Source of the DNA: Opitutaceae bacterium
GTDB lineage: Bacteria > Verrucomicrobiota > Verrucomicrobiia > Opitutales > Opitutaceae
DNA: 42,206 nt
Direction: 5' to 3'
NCBI GenBank assembly: GCA_030648295.1
Contig: JAUSID010000196.1
Coordinates: 1-42,206 of the forward strand
The translations under genes were made by a program, and so were the position numbers. Shown here piece after piece: positions 1 through 8,650 of this stretch; the first letter of the stretch is position 1; the number at the start of each line of letters is the position of its first letter. Under the pieces are notes generated by a model. The model searched no databases, was not told the origin of the DNA, and worked only from the letters and a program-made list of their open reading frames with translations.

Positions 1-43
1 CCGAATCGTTCATGTTTGCGACGATTTCAAAACCCTGAATTTT

Positions 44-111
44 ACAGGAGAAAGCAGAGGGAGCAGAGGTCCACTTCATGCATTTTCTCTGCTTCCTCCG
101 CTGCCTCCTGT
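44..111. repeat. Inverted repeat, ACAGGAG...CAGAG family, copy 1
   Basis: The arm at 44-68 is the reverse complement of 87-111 with 4 mismatches in 25 bases. Both arms are purine/pyrimidine-biased (ACAGGAG then AGCAGAG blocks). The same type of element recurs at 34599-34697, so it is a dispersed family and not a gene-specific terminator. Confidence 0.7.
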
Positions 112-177
112 TAAATGGGTTGGGTTTGGTTGCGGCCCTGAGCCGCGGTGCGAAACATCCGGGTTCAAGGGGCATTG

Positions 178-194
178 AAAGGGACAGGTCAATT
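178..194 (+). repeat. REP-like half site AAAGGGACAGGTCAATT
   Basis: This 17-base motif recurs as AAGGGACAGGTCAAATT at 1922-1938, in the same orientation, so direct copies bracket the sulfatase gene. A closely related inverted pair lies at 20810-20906. From general knowledge, motifs of this type occur as REP sequences mobilised by RAYT (IS200-like) transposases, but none is in this window. Confidence 0.5.
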
Positions 195-361
195 CAAGCT
201 CCCTTCGTTAGCACTCCGGTTTTGACCGCGTCGCCCCAGGTATTCCGCGGGCAATCACTTTGCTTCCCATCCACCCCCGCAACTCATAGCTTGCGCCGTC
301 CGGTCCACGATCGAGCATGACGTGCGCGGCGGACCTGAATCGAACGAACCAACCTTGACCC

Positions 362-1900
362 ATGCATCTACCGAAAGGATCCAAGTTTCTCCCCTGCCTG
401 GGCGTGCTCCTGGGCCTGATCATGTCGGCTTCGTTGCCCGCGGCCGCGCCGTCCCGCGCGGCTTCAGCGCCGCGGCCGAATTTCATCTTCATCCTCACCG
501 ACGACCACGGGTGGTCGGAATCCAGCGTCCAGATGCATCCGGACATTCCCGACTCGCGCTGCTCTTATCTGGTCACGCCGAATCTCGAGCGGCTCGCGGC
601 CGCCGGGATGCGGTTCTCCAGCGGATACTCCCCGGGCCCCCTCTGCACGCCGACGCGGCGCGCGCTGCTCGTCGGCATGACCGCGGCCCGCGATCGCGGC
701 TCGGAGTTCAAGAGCAATTTCTTCAATCCCAGCCAGCACCTGACGATCCCGAAGGCGCTCAAGTCGGTCGATTCGACGTACCGATGCGCGCACTTCGGCA
801 AATGGGGCGAGAACATGGAGGCCACCCCCGAGCAGTGCGGCTACGACGAAAGCGATGGCGACACGGGCAACCTCACGGGCAACGGGCCTTCCAACTGGCG
901 GCAGGGCGGCGAGCAGACTTCGCCGCAGCCCGACCCCAAGCTGATCTTCGGCCTGACGGACCGGGCGATCAACTTCATCACCCGCCAGGCACGCGAGGGG
1001 CGTCCCTTCTACATGCAGGTGAGTCATTATGCGGCGCACCTGCAGATTCAGGCGCGACCCGAGACGCTCCGGAAATACGCCGCCAAGGGCGCGCCGCCCC
1101 GCACGTTTCCACCCGAGTGGGCCGCGATGGTCGAGGACATGGACGTCGGCATCGGCAAGCTGCTCGACAAGCTCGACGCGCTGGGCCTCGCGAAAAACAC
1201 CTATGTGATCATGAGCGCGGACAACGGCGGCAGTCCGTATGGCCGGAACAATCCGCGTTACCTGAAGATGCTCAACGTGGGCGGGCCCGAGGGGCGGGCG
1301 AGCAACGCTCCGGCGACCAACGTGAATGCCGCGGCCGATGCGCTGCCGGACAACTTTCCGTTGCGCGGCGCGAAGCAATGGCTGTACGAGGGCGGCATCC
1401 GCGTGCCGTTCATCGTGCGCGGTCCCGGGATCAAGGCGGGCAGCTGGAGTCACGAGCCCGTGGCACACTACGACCTGCTGCCCACGATGGTCGATCTCGC
1501 CGGAGGCACGAAGCCGCTGTCGAGCGAGCTGGACGGCGGCAGTCTCCGAACCCTGTTCGAGAACGATGGCCGCGGTACTGTCCGACGGGCCGTGCCCGGC
1601 CTGGTGTTTCACCGGCCGGCGCGCGGCTACTCCGCGTACCGTTCCGGCGATTGGAAACTCGTGATCACGTGGGGACCGGACGGCAACCCCGCCCGAAAGG
1701 AGCTCTTCGATTTGAGCAAGGATATTGGCGAGCAAAACAACCTCGCAACGGCGCGACCGGAGAAGACGAACGAGATGTGGGGCGTGTTGAGCAAATACCT
1801 GAAGGACGTCAACGCCGAGACCGCCGCTGACTTCGCGGCCGCCAATGCCAAGAAGAAGGGGACGAGTCCAGCCGGTGGGAAGAACCGCAAGAAGGTGTGA
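362..1900 (+). CDS. Secreted sulfatase (formylglycine-dependent, arylsulfatase family)
   Basis: Predicted sulfatase of the alkaline-phosphatase superfamily, hydrolysing sulfate esters, probably of a polysaccharide, outside the cytoplasm. The 512-residue product starts with a hydrophobic signal segment (about residues 9-28). The mature part begins PNFIFILTDDHG, with Asp47/Asp48 as expected metal ligands. The sulfatase signature C-T-P-T-R has Cys95 as the residue converted to formylglycine. HFGKWG (144-149) and SADNGG supply further active-site residues, and EGGIRVPFIV is a typical late motif. Length is normal for the family. The ATG at 362 precedes the signal peptide and has no Shine-Dalgarno sequence. 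The gene stands alone between two direct copies of a REP-like motif, with a TonB-dependent receptor gene convergent to it. Substrate cannot be read from sequence. A maturase (anSME/FGE) is not in the window. Confidence 0.93.
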   Translation: MHLPKGSKFLPCLGVLLGLIMSASLPAAAPSRAASAPRPNFIFILTDDHGWSESSVQMHPDIPDSRCSYLVTPNLERLAAAGMRFSSGYSPGPLCTPTRRALLVGMTAARDRGSEFKSNFFNPSQHLTIPKALKSVDSTYRCAHFGKWGENMEATPEQCGYDESDGDTGNLTGNGPSNWRQGGEQTSPQPDPKLIFGLTDRAINFITRQAREGRPFYMQVSHYAAHLQIQARPETLRKYAAKGAPPRTFPPEWAAMVEDMDVGIGKLLDKLDALGLAKNTYVIMSADNGGSPYGRNNPRYLKMLNVGGPEGRASNAPATNVNAAADALPDNFPLRGAKQWLYEGGIRVPFIVRGPGIKAGSWSHEPVAHYDLLPTMVDLAGGTKPLSSELDGGSLRTLFENDGRGTVRRAVPGLVFHRPARGYSAYRSGDWKLVITWGPDGNPARKELFDLSKDIGEQNNLATARPEKTNEMWGVLSKYLKDVNAETAADFAAANAKKKGTSPAGGKNRKKV

Positions 1901-1921
1901 CGTGCACCTGAAGTCCATTGC

Positions 1922-1938
1922 AAGGGACAGGTCAAATT
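1922..1938 (+). repeat. REP-like half site, second direct copy
   Basis: AAGGGACAGGTCAAATT, 22 bases after the sulfatase stop and in the same orientation as the copy at 178-194. Confidence 0.5.
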
Positions 1939-1944
1939 CGAGCA

Positions 1945-2087
1945 CCCTGGCTTTGCTACAGCGCGCGGGAGAGCATTGGACGGTCACGATCGCGCTGCCA
2001 GCCGGTGTCACCGGCTGGTTCGTGAACGTGCACACCGGCCCGTTGATCGGCAGCTCGGATGATCAGGAACACGCCTCGGCCCGGTGA
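1945..2087 (+). pseudogene. Possible C-terminal remnant of a secreted hydrolase
   Basis: An open frame ending in TGA at 2085-2087 reads WTVTIALPAGVTGWFVNV followed by a short Ser/Asp-containing tail. This pattern (PAG-T-x-WFVN-hydrophobic, then SS) resembles the last strands of secreted sulfatases or esterases. It has no start of its own, and is separated from the intact sulfatase by that gene's stop and a REP motif. I read it as a possible leftover of a second hydrolase gene. It could also be chance coding in GC-rich DNA. Confidence 0.25.
1998..2018. terminator. GC-rich hairpin in the convergent gap
   Basis: CCAGCCGGTG at 1998-2007 and CACCGGCTGG at 2009-2018 form a perfect 10-bp stem. No U-run follows on either strand, so intrinsic termination is doubtful. 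It also lies within the possible coding remnant. Confidence 0.3.
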
Positions 2088-2280
2088 TGCTCGTCCCCAA
2101 TATTACGGTGAGTCAGGGCGAGGCCCAGCGCGCAATATAGGAGCGCGCGGCCGGTGCGTGAAACCAAGCCGACCGTTTTCTTCGTGCCCGTCGCAAAAAA
2201 ATTTGCTCCTGCCATGACGGGAGGGACGTGTTCAGGTGGGCCGCATCGCGACGATGAGCGATTTCTCCGCCGCTGTGCGG

Positions 2281-5200
2281 TCAGAAGCTCCCCTTGACTC
2301 CGACGGTCCAGAGCGCGCCGATGTCGGTGCGCTGGCGCAGGCGGGCGTGCGCGGGCGTGCCCGAACCGTATACTTCGGTGTCGTCGTACTCGCCGGTCAC
2401 GTTTCGCAGGCTGGCGAACAACGCGAGTCTTCGCCGGAGATTGTATTCCGCCGACAAGTCCAGATACAGCCGCTCCACCTCCCAGTTGAAGGTGTCGGGC
2501 GCGATGCTCGCTCCCGCGGCCACGCGGTTCGCGCGCTGGCGACCGCGGTAATTCCAGTTCATGCGGACGTTGAATTTCGGCCGCGTGAGGCTCACGCCCC
2601 AGCTCGCGCTGCGCGGCACGTAGCCGGCGAAATCGCCCGTATCGTCGCCGAGCGCGCGCTGCGAATTCGCATTGGCGAACACCTGCACGCCGCGCGCCCA
2701 CGACGGCAGAAACGTGAGCACCTGCTTGTAGTCGATATTGAAACCCTCCATCCGCACCGTGCTCGTGATGTTGTGCTGCGTGGAGACGTCGTAGCCGCCA
2801 TAAACCGCGGGGTCCAGGCTGTACAGCGCGAGGAAGTCCGGCGTCGCCGGAAAGACGACGTTGCCAAAGAAGTTTTCGAAATTCCGTCGAAACGCGCCGA
2901 TGGAGATCTGGCCGACCCCTTCGAAATAATATTCGAGCCGCACCTTCACCGTGCGCGCATCCCACGCCTTGATGCCGATGTTGTTAACCGTAATCCGATT
3001 GTTGTTGGCGGGCGGATTCTCCGTATCCGGGAGAGTGATGCCGCCGGCATATTGGTTGAAGTCGGGCCGGCCGACCGACTGATAATAGGCGGCGCGCGCA
3101 ATCAGGTTGTCGCGCACGTTGAAGCTGGCATTGAGGCTGGGGAAGAGCCGCAGGTACTCCTTTTCGGCGTGCTGGCCGCGGTCGACGAAGGTGAGCTCGG
3201 ACACGCCCAGCGCGTTGGAGGCGGGCACAATCGGGAGTGGCCGGCCGTTGGACCCGAGGATGACGCGGCCGGCGGAGTCGCGCTGGTGATTGCGCGTGGG
3301 GTCGGTGAGCGGCCCCTCCGCCTCGATGTTGGTCTGCTCGGCGCGGATCCCGCCGACGAGCTTCAGCCGGCGCTGGAACAGCTGCACGTCGCCGCGCACA
3401 TATGCGGCGGAGATGAGCTCCTCGACGTACTTCGAAAGACTGACGGCCGAGCGATACCATGCGTCCGGGTTGATGCTGTAGAAGTCCGGCCGCGCCTGAT
3501 AAAGCGCCCAGAGCTTCTCATTGCTCGTCCACTGGGCGGCCGGGTGGCCGAAGGGGAGCACGCGCTGCGAGAAGCTCGGATCGAGATACGGCGCGGCGGC
3601 GTCGTCTCCCGCGGCGGGAGCGGTGCTCGCGCGGCCGTCGGCGCCGACGAACGAGAACAACCGGGTGCTGCCGCGCAGATCGCGCTCCCACTGGCGGACG
3701 TCCACGCCCGCCTTCAACGTGAACGGCACCAGGGCGTAAAAATCGCGCCGTGTGCTGGCGTAGGCGCTGCGTTTGGTGTCGGTGGTGTCGTTCTGGACGC
3801 TGTTGGACGACACAAGCGCGTAGCTGTCGATGCGGTAGGGATCGACGCGCCCGCCGATCGAATCCGTTACGCTGATACGTCCGGGCCGCAGGAAGGCGAT
3901 GTCGTCGAAGGACACCGTCACGCCCGAACGCCGGGCCTGCGTATTGTTGAAGAATCCCTTGTCGATGTCGCGCACGCGATTGGTGCCCTGGGAGTGGCCG
4001 GCGCCGGCCTCGGCTTTCCAGAAGCGTCCGTCGTGACGCCAGACGAGCGAGGGCATCCAGGTGCGGTTGATCCGATCCCGGCCGCCCTGCGCGAGCTGCA
4101 GATCGCCGGCGCCCGGGGCGCCATGCGTGAAGCGGGGGGAGAAGTCGCCGGGCAGCACGCGGTTCGCGTTGAACGTGAGCGTGCGGCTAGTGGTGTCGGC
4201 GTTGAACGAGAAAAACTGGAACGAGAACGAAATCCGGTCGTCGCGCGTGAGCTTGTAATCGGTCGTGAACCCGAACGAGCGGCGGATGGTATCCTTCGGC
4301 GCGTCGCGCACCACATAACTGGAGAGGTAGGGTTGGTCGGGCGTCGTATGCGGAAAGGCATTACCGTTGGTGGCCGCGTTGCCGCCGCGCCAGGCGTTCT
4401 GGTTGAAATCCTCCGCGGTGTATTGCCGCGCCGTGCCACCGGTGAGTGTGAAGCCGAACCGTTTGTTCACCGGGCGCACGTAGGAAAAGTCGAAGCTCGG
4501 GTGCACCTTGCGGGTCGGGTGCTCGCGCGGACCGGGCGTCTTGTCGAAGTGACGGGCGTTGTCGCGCATGACCATCGCGACGGTGTAGTTGAACACCGGC
4601 CGCGCGCGCTCGAAGGAGCTTCGCGGCACCATGTTGACGGAGCCGGCGAGCGCGGCGCCCTGCGCCTCCGGCGTGGGTGAGAACGACACCTCGAGGCGCG
4701 CAATGTTGTTGATGGATGCCATGTCGACCTGGACGGAGCGTCCGGTGTTGTTGGGTCCGCCGGTGCTGGCGAGATTGAACCCGTCGATCGTGATGGGCAC
4801 GTTGGCGGACGGGACGCCATCGAGCGAAATGCCGCGGGCGTAGCCGCCGCCGTATTCGACCGTGACGCCGGGGAGGAACTTCAGGAACTCGCCGACGTTG
4901 CCCTCGGCAACGTGGCCGAACTCGTCGGTGGAGACGACGTTCTTGATGTTGGCTGCGAACCGCTGCTCGTTGATCGCGATGGCGGCGGCCTCCATCTCGC
5001 GCGAGGCGCCGACGACGAACTCCGCCAGCCGGATCGCCTCCTGCCCGCCCGGGTCGGCGCGCGGCGCGAGAGCGGCGAGTGTGATGTCGTGCTGGATAGT
5101 TTCCGCGGCGCCGACACGCACCTCGGAGAGCTGCGGCGGCAGCCCGGTGAAAAACGCCCTCACGCGCGCGGTGCCGGTGGCGACTTGGGAGAGCCGGTAA

Positions 5201-5442
5201 TAGCCGTCGGCATCGGTGAACGTCTCGAGCGACGTGCCCTCGACGGTGATGCGGGCGTTTTCTGCGTAGTCGCCGCTGCGCGCGTTGAGGACGCGTCCCT
5301 CGATCGTGCCGGTGGCGGGGCTGTTGGCGGCGGCGGCGAAAGAAGCCGCGAGAGCGATCAGGAGCGAAACGGCGGAAAACGCAGGGAAAAAGGGGCGCGC
5401 GGAGGCCGGCGCCTGATGCAGGCGGTTGCGAGGGGTGGTCAT
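2281..5442 (-). CDS. TonB-dependent receptor with N-terminal carboxypeptidase-regulatory-like domain
   Basis: Outer-membrane transporter for a large ligand, probably a carbohydrate by analogy with other verrucomicrobial receptors. From the ATG at 5442 the protein has 1053 residues. A signal peptide (hydrophobic run ending ASFAAA) is followed by a CarboxypepD_reg-like beta-sandwich (TGTIEGRVLNARSGDYAENA onward). The plug contains AINEQRFAANIKNV and GNVGEFLKFLPGVTVEYGGG, and a long beta-barrel ends in the aromatic C-terminus GVKGSF. An upstream TTG at 5484 would add 14 residues before the signal peptide and is less likely. The ATG follows a C-rich leader (CCCCTTCCCATCC). The plug closely matches that of the receptor at 21260-24403, so the two are paralogues. 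The gene is divergent from another receptor and convergent with the sulfatase. Confidence 0.93.
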   Translation of the reverse strand: MTTPRNRLHQAPASARPFFPAFSAVSLLIALAASFAAAANSPATGTIEGRVLNARSGDYAENARITVEGTSLETFTDADGYYRLSQVATGTARVRAFFTGLPPQLSEVRVGAAETIQHDITLAALAPRADPGGQEAIRLAEFVVGASREMEAAAIAINEQRFAANIKNVVSTDEFGHVAEGNVGEFLKFLPGVTVEYGGGYARGISLDGVPSANVPITIDGFNLASTGGPNNTGRSVQVDMASINNIARLEVSFSPTPEAQGAALAGSVNMVPRSSFERARPVFNYTVAMVMRDNARHFDKTPGPREHPTRKVHPSFDFSYVRPVNKRFGFTLTGGTARQYTAEDFNQNAWRGGNAATNGNAFPHTTPDQPYLSSYVVRDAPKDTIRRSFGFTTDYKLTRDDRISFSFQFFSFNADTTSRTLTFNANRVLPGDFSPRFTHGAPGAGDLQLAQGGRDRINRTWMPSLVWRHDGRFWKAEAGAGHSQGTNRVRDIDKGFFNNTQARRSGVTVSFDDIAFLRPGRISVTDSIGGRVDPYRIDSYALVSSNSVQNDTTDTKRSAYASTRRDFYALVPFTLKAGVDVRQWERDLRGSTRLFSFVGADGRASTAPAAGDDAAAPYLDPSFSQRVLPFGHPAAQWTSNEKLWALYQARPDFYSINPDAWYRSAVSLSKYVEELISAAYVRGDVQLFQRRLKLVGGIRAEQTNIEAEGPLTDPTRNHQRDSAGRVILGSNGRPLPIVPASNALGVSELTFVDRGQHAEKEYLRLFPSLNASFNVRDNLIARAAYYQSVGRPDFNQYAGGITLPDTENPPANNNRITVNNIGIKAWDARTVKVRLEYYFEGVGQISIGAFRRNFENFFGNVVFPATPDFLALYSLDPAVYGGYDVSTQHNITSTVRMEGFNIDYKQVLTFLPSWARGVQVFANANSQRALGDDTGDFAGYVPRSASWGVSLTRPKFNVRMNWNYRGRQRANRVAAGASIAPDTFNWEVERLYLDLSAEYNLRRRLALFASLRNVTGEYDDTEVYGSGTPAHARLRQRTDIGALWTVGVKGSF

Positions 5443-5934
5443 GGATGGGAAGGGGAGAATCCGGTGGCGATCGGGGGTCGTCAACGCTCGCGCGAGGACT
5501 TTGAATTGCTATGCGCCGAGCGCCCCACCTGCAATGCCGCCAAAATACCAGAACGGTTGGCCGTGCGCGGCGATTACACCGCGATGACTGTGCCGCGCGG
5601 CCGCTGCACTTCCGCCAGAGGGCTTTGCTCTTGGTGGGCGTGAAGCTTCGAAGGAGGAAGTTGCGCTATGTGCAATGCGCCGGCTCGATGCATCCACTCC
5701 GCACTCTCCACCAATTCGAGCGGGTACCACAGAGAACCGCGCGAGTCGCCGGTTTTTCCGACCTCGTTGGCCATTGACGGCCGCGAGTTTCTGCCCAGCG
5801 TGTGCGACAGTAGCTGAGTTTCACCGAACTCACTCTCGCCGGCTTCCCCTGTCAGGCGGGCCGCGTGTAGGAGTGCCACCCGCGCACCGGGCCTGCCGGG
5901 ATATACTGGCGATCAACTCCAACCCACGCCCCCC
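5443..5934. other. Divergent promoter region between two receptor genes
   Basis: About 490 bases between oppositely oriented TonB-dependent receptor genes must hold promoters for both. I see one TATACT hexamer (5902-5907) just upstream of the plus-strand gene. No operator palindrome or convincing small gene is visible; short frames here resemble nothing known. Confidence 0.4.
5902..5907 (+). promoter_or_regulatory. Possible -10 box (TATACT)
   Basis: TATACT lies 27 bases upstream of the receptor ATG at 5935, which would give a short leader. No clear -35 box is seen at the right spacing, so this is tentative. Confidence 0.25.
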
Positions 5935-8259
5935 ATGACGCCGAAAGCAGTCTTGATCCGATCGATCGCGGCCGGATGTTTCCTCACGTGCTCCGCCTCC
6001 GTTGGTCTCGCCCAGCCGGCAGGACCCAACCCCGGCAGCAGCAGTGCCGCTCCGGGCGGCGGCACCGCCGCGGCCTCGAGTGGCGACACCGTCGAGCTCA
6101 GCCCGTTCGTCGTGTCCAGCTCCGTCGAGGGCTACATGGCATCGAACACCATCTCCGGCACGGCAATGAACGCGCCGCTCCGCGAGGTGCCGATGACAAT
6201 CAACGTCATCACCTCGGAGTTTCTGGACGATGCGCTCGTCGGAGATCTCGCGAACGCATTCGACTACAACTCCTCGATCACCCAGACCAACCGGCAGCCG
6301 GTCGGCAACCGGCAGGCATCCTGGTCGATTCGCGGCTTCCGCAACCGGAACATCCTGATCGACGGCGTCTCGGGCGGCGACTTCATCCCGACGCAGCTCA
6401 TCGATCGCATCGAGGTGGTGAAGGGCCCCAACACGCTGTATGGCCAGTCGGATCCCGGCGGTCTCGTCAACGTGGTGACTAAACGCCCGACCGGCACCGG
6501 CCGCGCGCGGATTCGCCAGCGATTCGGTCAGCAGCACCTCGCCGAGGCCACGCTCGACTATGACGCGCCGGCGCTGGGCAACCTGCGGCTGCGGCTGCTG
6601 GGATCGCATCTCGATACCAACGGCTGGCGGCCGATCGACGGGCGCAGGTCGAGCTTTCTCGGTCTGATGAGCGATCTCCGGCTCGGCCGCTCCACCATGC
6701 TGGTGCTCAACGTCAGCGGCAGCGAGACCGAGGGCATTCCGGCGCAGCGTGCCACCTTCGCGTTCGAGCAGATGCCGCGGGATCTCAATGGCGATGGCGA
6801 CACGCTCGACGTCGTCAGCGGGGAGAACGAGCGGAGCATCCGCCACAACAATACCTTCCTGCCGCGGATCTACACCTCCGCCACGAGCGATCCCTATTTT
6901 CAGGACAACTACTATCTCCAGGCCGGGCTGCGCCACCGCTTCTCGCCGCAAATTCAGGCGCAGTACATGTTCGTCAAGTCGACGCAGTCCATCGACATCA
7001 ATTTCCGCGAGTTCAATACGTTCAACCCCGCGGGCGTCGCCGACGGCAACCACACGCTCAGCGCATCGCGGAACATCACGGACGCGCACATGCTGAGCGC
7101 GTTCGTGAACCTCGAGACCGGCCCGCTCAAGCACCAGGCGCTGGCGGGAATTCGTTTCACGGCGGACGAGGATCTCGGCGGCGCCAATTTTCGGCTGCGC
7201 TCCAGCAACGCCCGCGAGCGGGGCATCCTCCAGGGCCTGATCAACCAGGGGCGCCGTATCCGGCTGCAGCTGACGAAGGAGGAGGTCCTGTCCGGCGTGC
7301 CGATTTGGAACGAGGAACTGCCCACGCGGGAGGAGATGACGAGGCTGGCGCCGCGCATCAACAACAACGGCGGCGGCTTCGAAGACGTGACGACCTTTTT
7401 TGTTACCGACAGCATCGCGATGCTGGAGGGCCGGGCCCGGCTGCTGGCCGGCGTCCGCCACATCCGGATCGAAAACCACTCGGTCTCTCTCGACGGCGTC
7501 CTCAACGAGGCGTCGGTCAGCGATCAGAAGGACACCAGCTTCCAGGTGGGCGGCGTGTACAATCTCACCAGCAGCATCATCGCCTTCGCCAACTACGCCA
7601 CCGCGTTCAATCCCAACGGCCGCAACCCCGACACCGGGCTCTTCGATCCGGCGGAGGAGTCGCGCGCCTACGAGGCGGGGCTGAAATTCGACGGTTTCTG
7701 GAACGGACGGATCGGCGGCTCCGTGGCGTACTTTCACATCGAGAAGGACAATGTCGTCCGCACCGACTTCAATCCGTTCACCTTCATCGCGGATCGCGAC
7801 ATCACCAGCGATTTGAGCGAGGGCGCGGAGCTCGAGCTCTTCGTCAACCTGACGGACAACTGGAATAGCGTGCTCAGCTATTCTTACATCCACGGCGAGG
7901 TGCTCGAGGCGCAGACGCTGGCGCGCGGGCTGCGGCTCGAGGGCGCGGCGCCGCAGCGGCTCACATTCTGGACCAGCTACGGAATTCCTCGTGGTCCGCT
8001 GAAGGGGCTGCGTTTTGGCGGTGGCGTCGTATGGGCCGATGGACCAATCCAGCAGTTCGGCACGTACAACAATCGCTTCGTGATCGAGGACGGCTACACC
8101 GAGGTGGATCTGTTCGCGCGCTATCCCTTCACCGCCTGGCGGAAGAAGATCGAACTCGGCGTGAATGTGGACAACGTGACCGACACGTTCTTCATCCGCT
8201 CCCGCGCGGCGACCAACAGCCCGCGGCAGGTCGTGTTCTCGCTTTCGGTCGAGCTGTGA
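5935..8259 (+). CDS. TonB-dependent receptor, siderophore-type, with LSPFVV box
   Basis: Outer-membrane active transporter of 774 residues, shorter than its neighbours and close in length to siderophore receptors. A signal peptide (to about VGLAQP) is followed by a Gly/Ser/Ala-rich linker and the TonB-box-like VELSPFVVSS. The plug holds VPMTINVITSEFLDD, WSIRGFRNRNILIDG, IDRIEVVKGPNTLYGQSDPG and GLVNVVTKRP, which are the hallmark plug motifs of the FhuA/FecA-like group. The barrel ends in VVFSLSVEL. It has no carboxypeptidase-regulatory-like domain. The ATG follows a C-rich leader (CCCACGCCCCCC). Ligand is unknown; an iron chelate is the family default, but no siderophore genes are nearby. Confidence 0.93.
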   Translation: MTPKAVLIRSIAAGCFLTCSASVGLAQPAGPNPGSSSAAPGGGTAAASSGDTVELSPFVVSSSVEGYMASNTISGTAMNAPLREVPMTINVITSEFLDDALVGDLANAFDYNSSITQTNRQPVGNRQASWSIRGFRNRNILIDGVSGGDFIPTQLIDRIEVVKGPNTLYGQSDPGGLVNVVTKRPTGTGRARIRQRFGQQHLAEATLDYDAPALGNLRLRLLGSHLDTNGWRPIDGRRSSFLGLMSDLRLGRSTMLVLNVSGSETEGIPAQRATFAFEQMPRDLNGDGDTLDVVSGENERSIRHNNTFLPRIYTSATSDPYFQDNYYLQAGLRHRFSPQIQAQYMFVKSTQSIDINFREFNTFNPAGVADGNHTLSASRNITDAHMLSAFVNLETGPLKHQALAGIRFTADEDLGGANFRLRSSNARERGILQGLINQGRRIRLQLTKEEVLSGVPIWNEELPTREEMTRLAPRINNNGGGFEDVTTFFVTDSIAMLEGRARLLAGVRHIRIENHSVSLDGVLNEASVSDQKDTSFQVGGVYNLTSSIIAFANYATAFNPNGRNPDTGLFDPAEESRAYEAGLKFDGFWNGRIGGSVAYFHIEKDNVVRTDFNPFTFIADRDITSDLSEGAELELFVNLTDNWNSVLSYSYIHGEVLEAQTLARGLRLEGAAPQRLTFWTSYGIPRGPLKGLRFGGGVVWADGPIQQFGTYNNRFVIEDGYTEVDLFARYPFTAWRKKIELGVNVDNVTDTFFIRSRAATNSPRQVVFSLSVEL

Positions 8260-8414
8260 GCCGGAACGATGCAATTGAATGTAGGGCTGCCGCTTGCCGG
8301 CAGGCCGGGAATACGAATGATCGCGGCCCGGCGGCAAGCGCCGGCCCTGCACTAACCGGACGATCGAACGTTTCATTCGGAACCGCATTTCTAATGAATC
8401 GATCCGCCTGAGGC
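8260..8414. repeat. Modular palindromic element with GCCGGAACGAT-type ends
   Basis: The element begins GCCGGAACGATGCAATT just after the receptor stop and ends at about 8414 with the inverted counterpart AATGAATCGATCCGCCTGAG. Inside, GGGCTGCCGCTTGCCGGC faces an inverted partner GCCGGCGCTTGCCGC-type sequence. Its ends match the family at 20618-20770, 31603-31785 and 34261-34448, while the core differs. It lies between convergent genes and may also act as a terminator. Confidence 0.55.
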
Positions 8415-8511
8415 ATCGGCGGCGCGACCCGACGTCGGAAACTTTGTCTGCTTTTTCCGCTTCGGGCTGTTGTCCGCCGGATCGGCGCGATCTTGTCACG
8501 GCCGATCCCAT

Positions 8512-8609
8512 GGGGTCAGGCCGAAACCTGCAACACGTGCCGGAAGCGGTTTTCACTCCGGGTTTCGAGGGTTTGGCCTCCTGACGGTTGCCGGTTTCGG
8601 CCTGACCCC
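8512..8609. repeat. Perfect 17-bp inverted repeat (REP pair)
   Basis: GGGGTCAGGCCGAAACC at 8512-8528 is the exact reverse complement of 8593-8609, with a 64-base spacer. The layout matches REP pairs (BIME-like) associated with RAYT transposases. It sits in the gap between convergent genes. The remaining DNA of this gap, 8415-8511 and 8610-8650, shows only a weak REP-like motif near 8640. Confidence 0.6.
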
Positions 8610-8650
8610 GTCCGCGTCTGTGTTTTCGACGACGGAACGGATAGGTCAAT

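Larger units (their letters stand above)
1..361. other. Intergenic region upstream of the sulfatase
   Basis: No gene is supported here. The stretch holds an imperfect inverted repeat at 44-111 and one copy of the motif AAAGGGACAGGTCAATT at 178-194, both described separately. Short open frames in it read through the repeat and resemble no known protein. No promoter was recognised. Confidence 0.5.
1901..2280. other. Convergent intergenic region
   Basis: The gap lies between the sulfatase stop and the receptor stop on the other strand. It holds the REP-like motif at 1922-1938, a possible coding remnant (1945-2087) and a 10-bp stem at 1998-2018. The rest, 2088-2280, shows nothing I can name. Confidence 0.5.

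Noticed and set aside
322-2035. Long open frames on both strands overlapping the sulfatase (about 500 codons each)
   Set aside because: They are Arg/Ala/Pro-rich shadow frames of a GC-rich gene and match no family; the sulfatase frame has all catalytic motifs.
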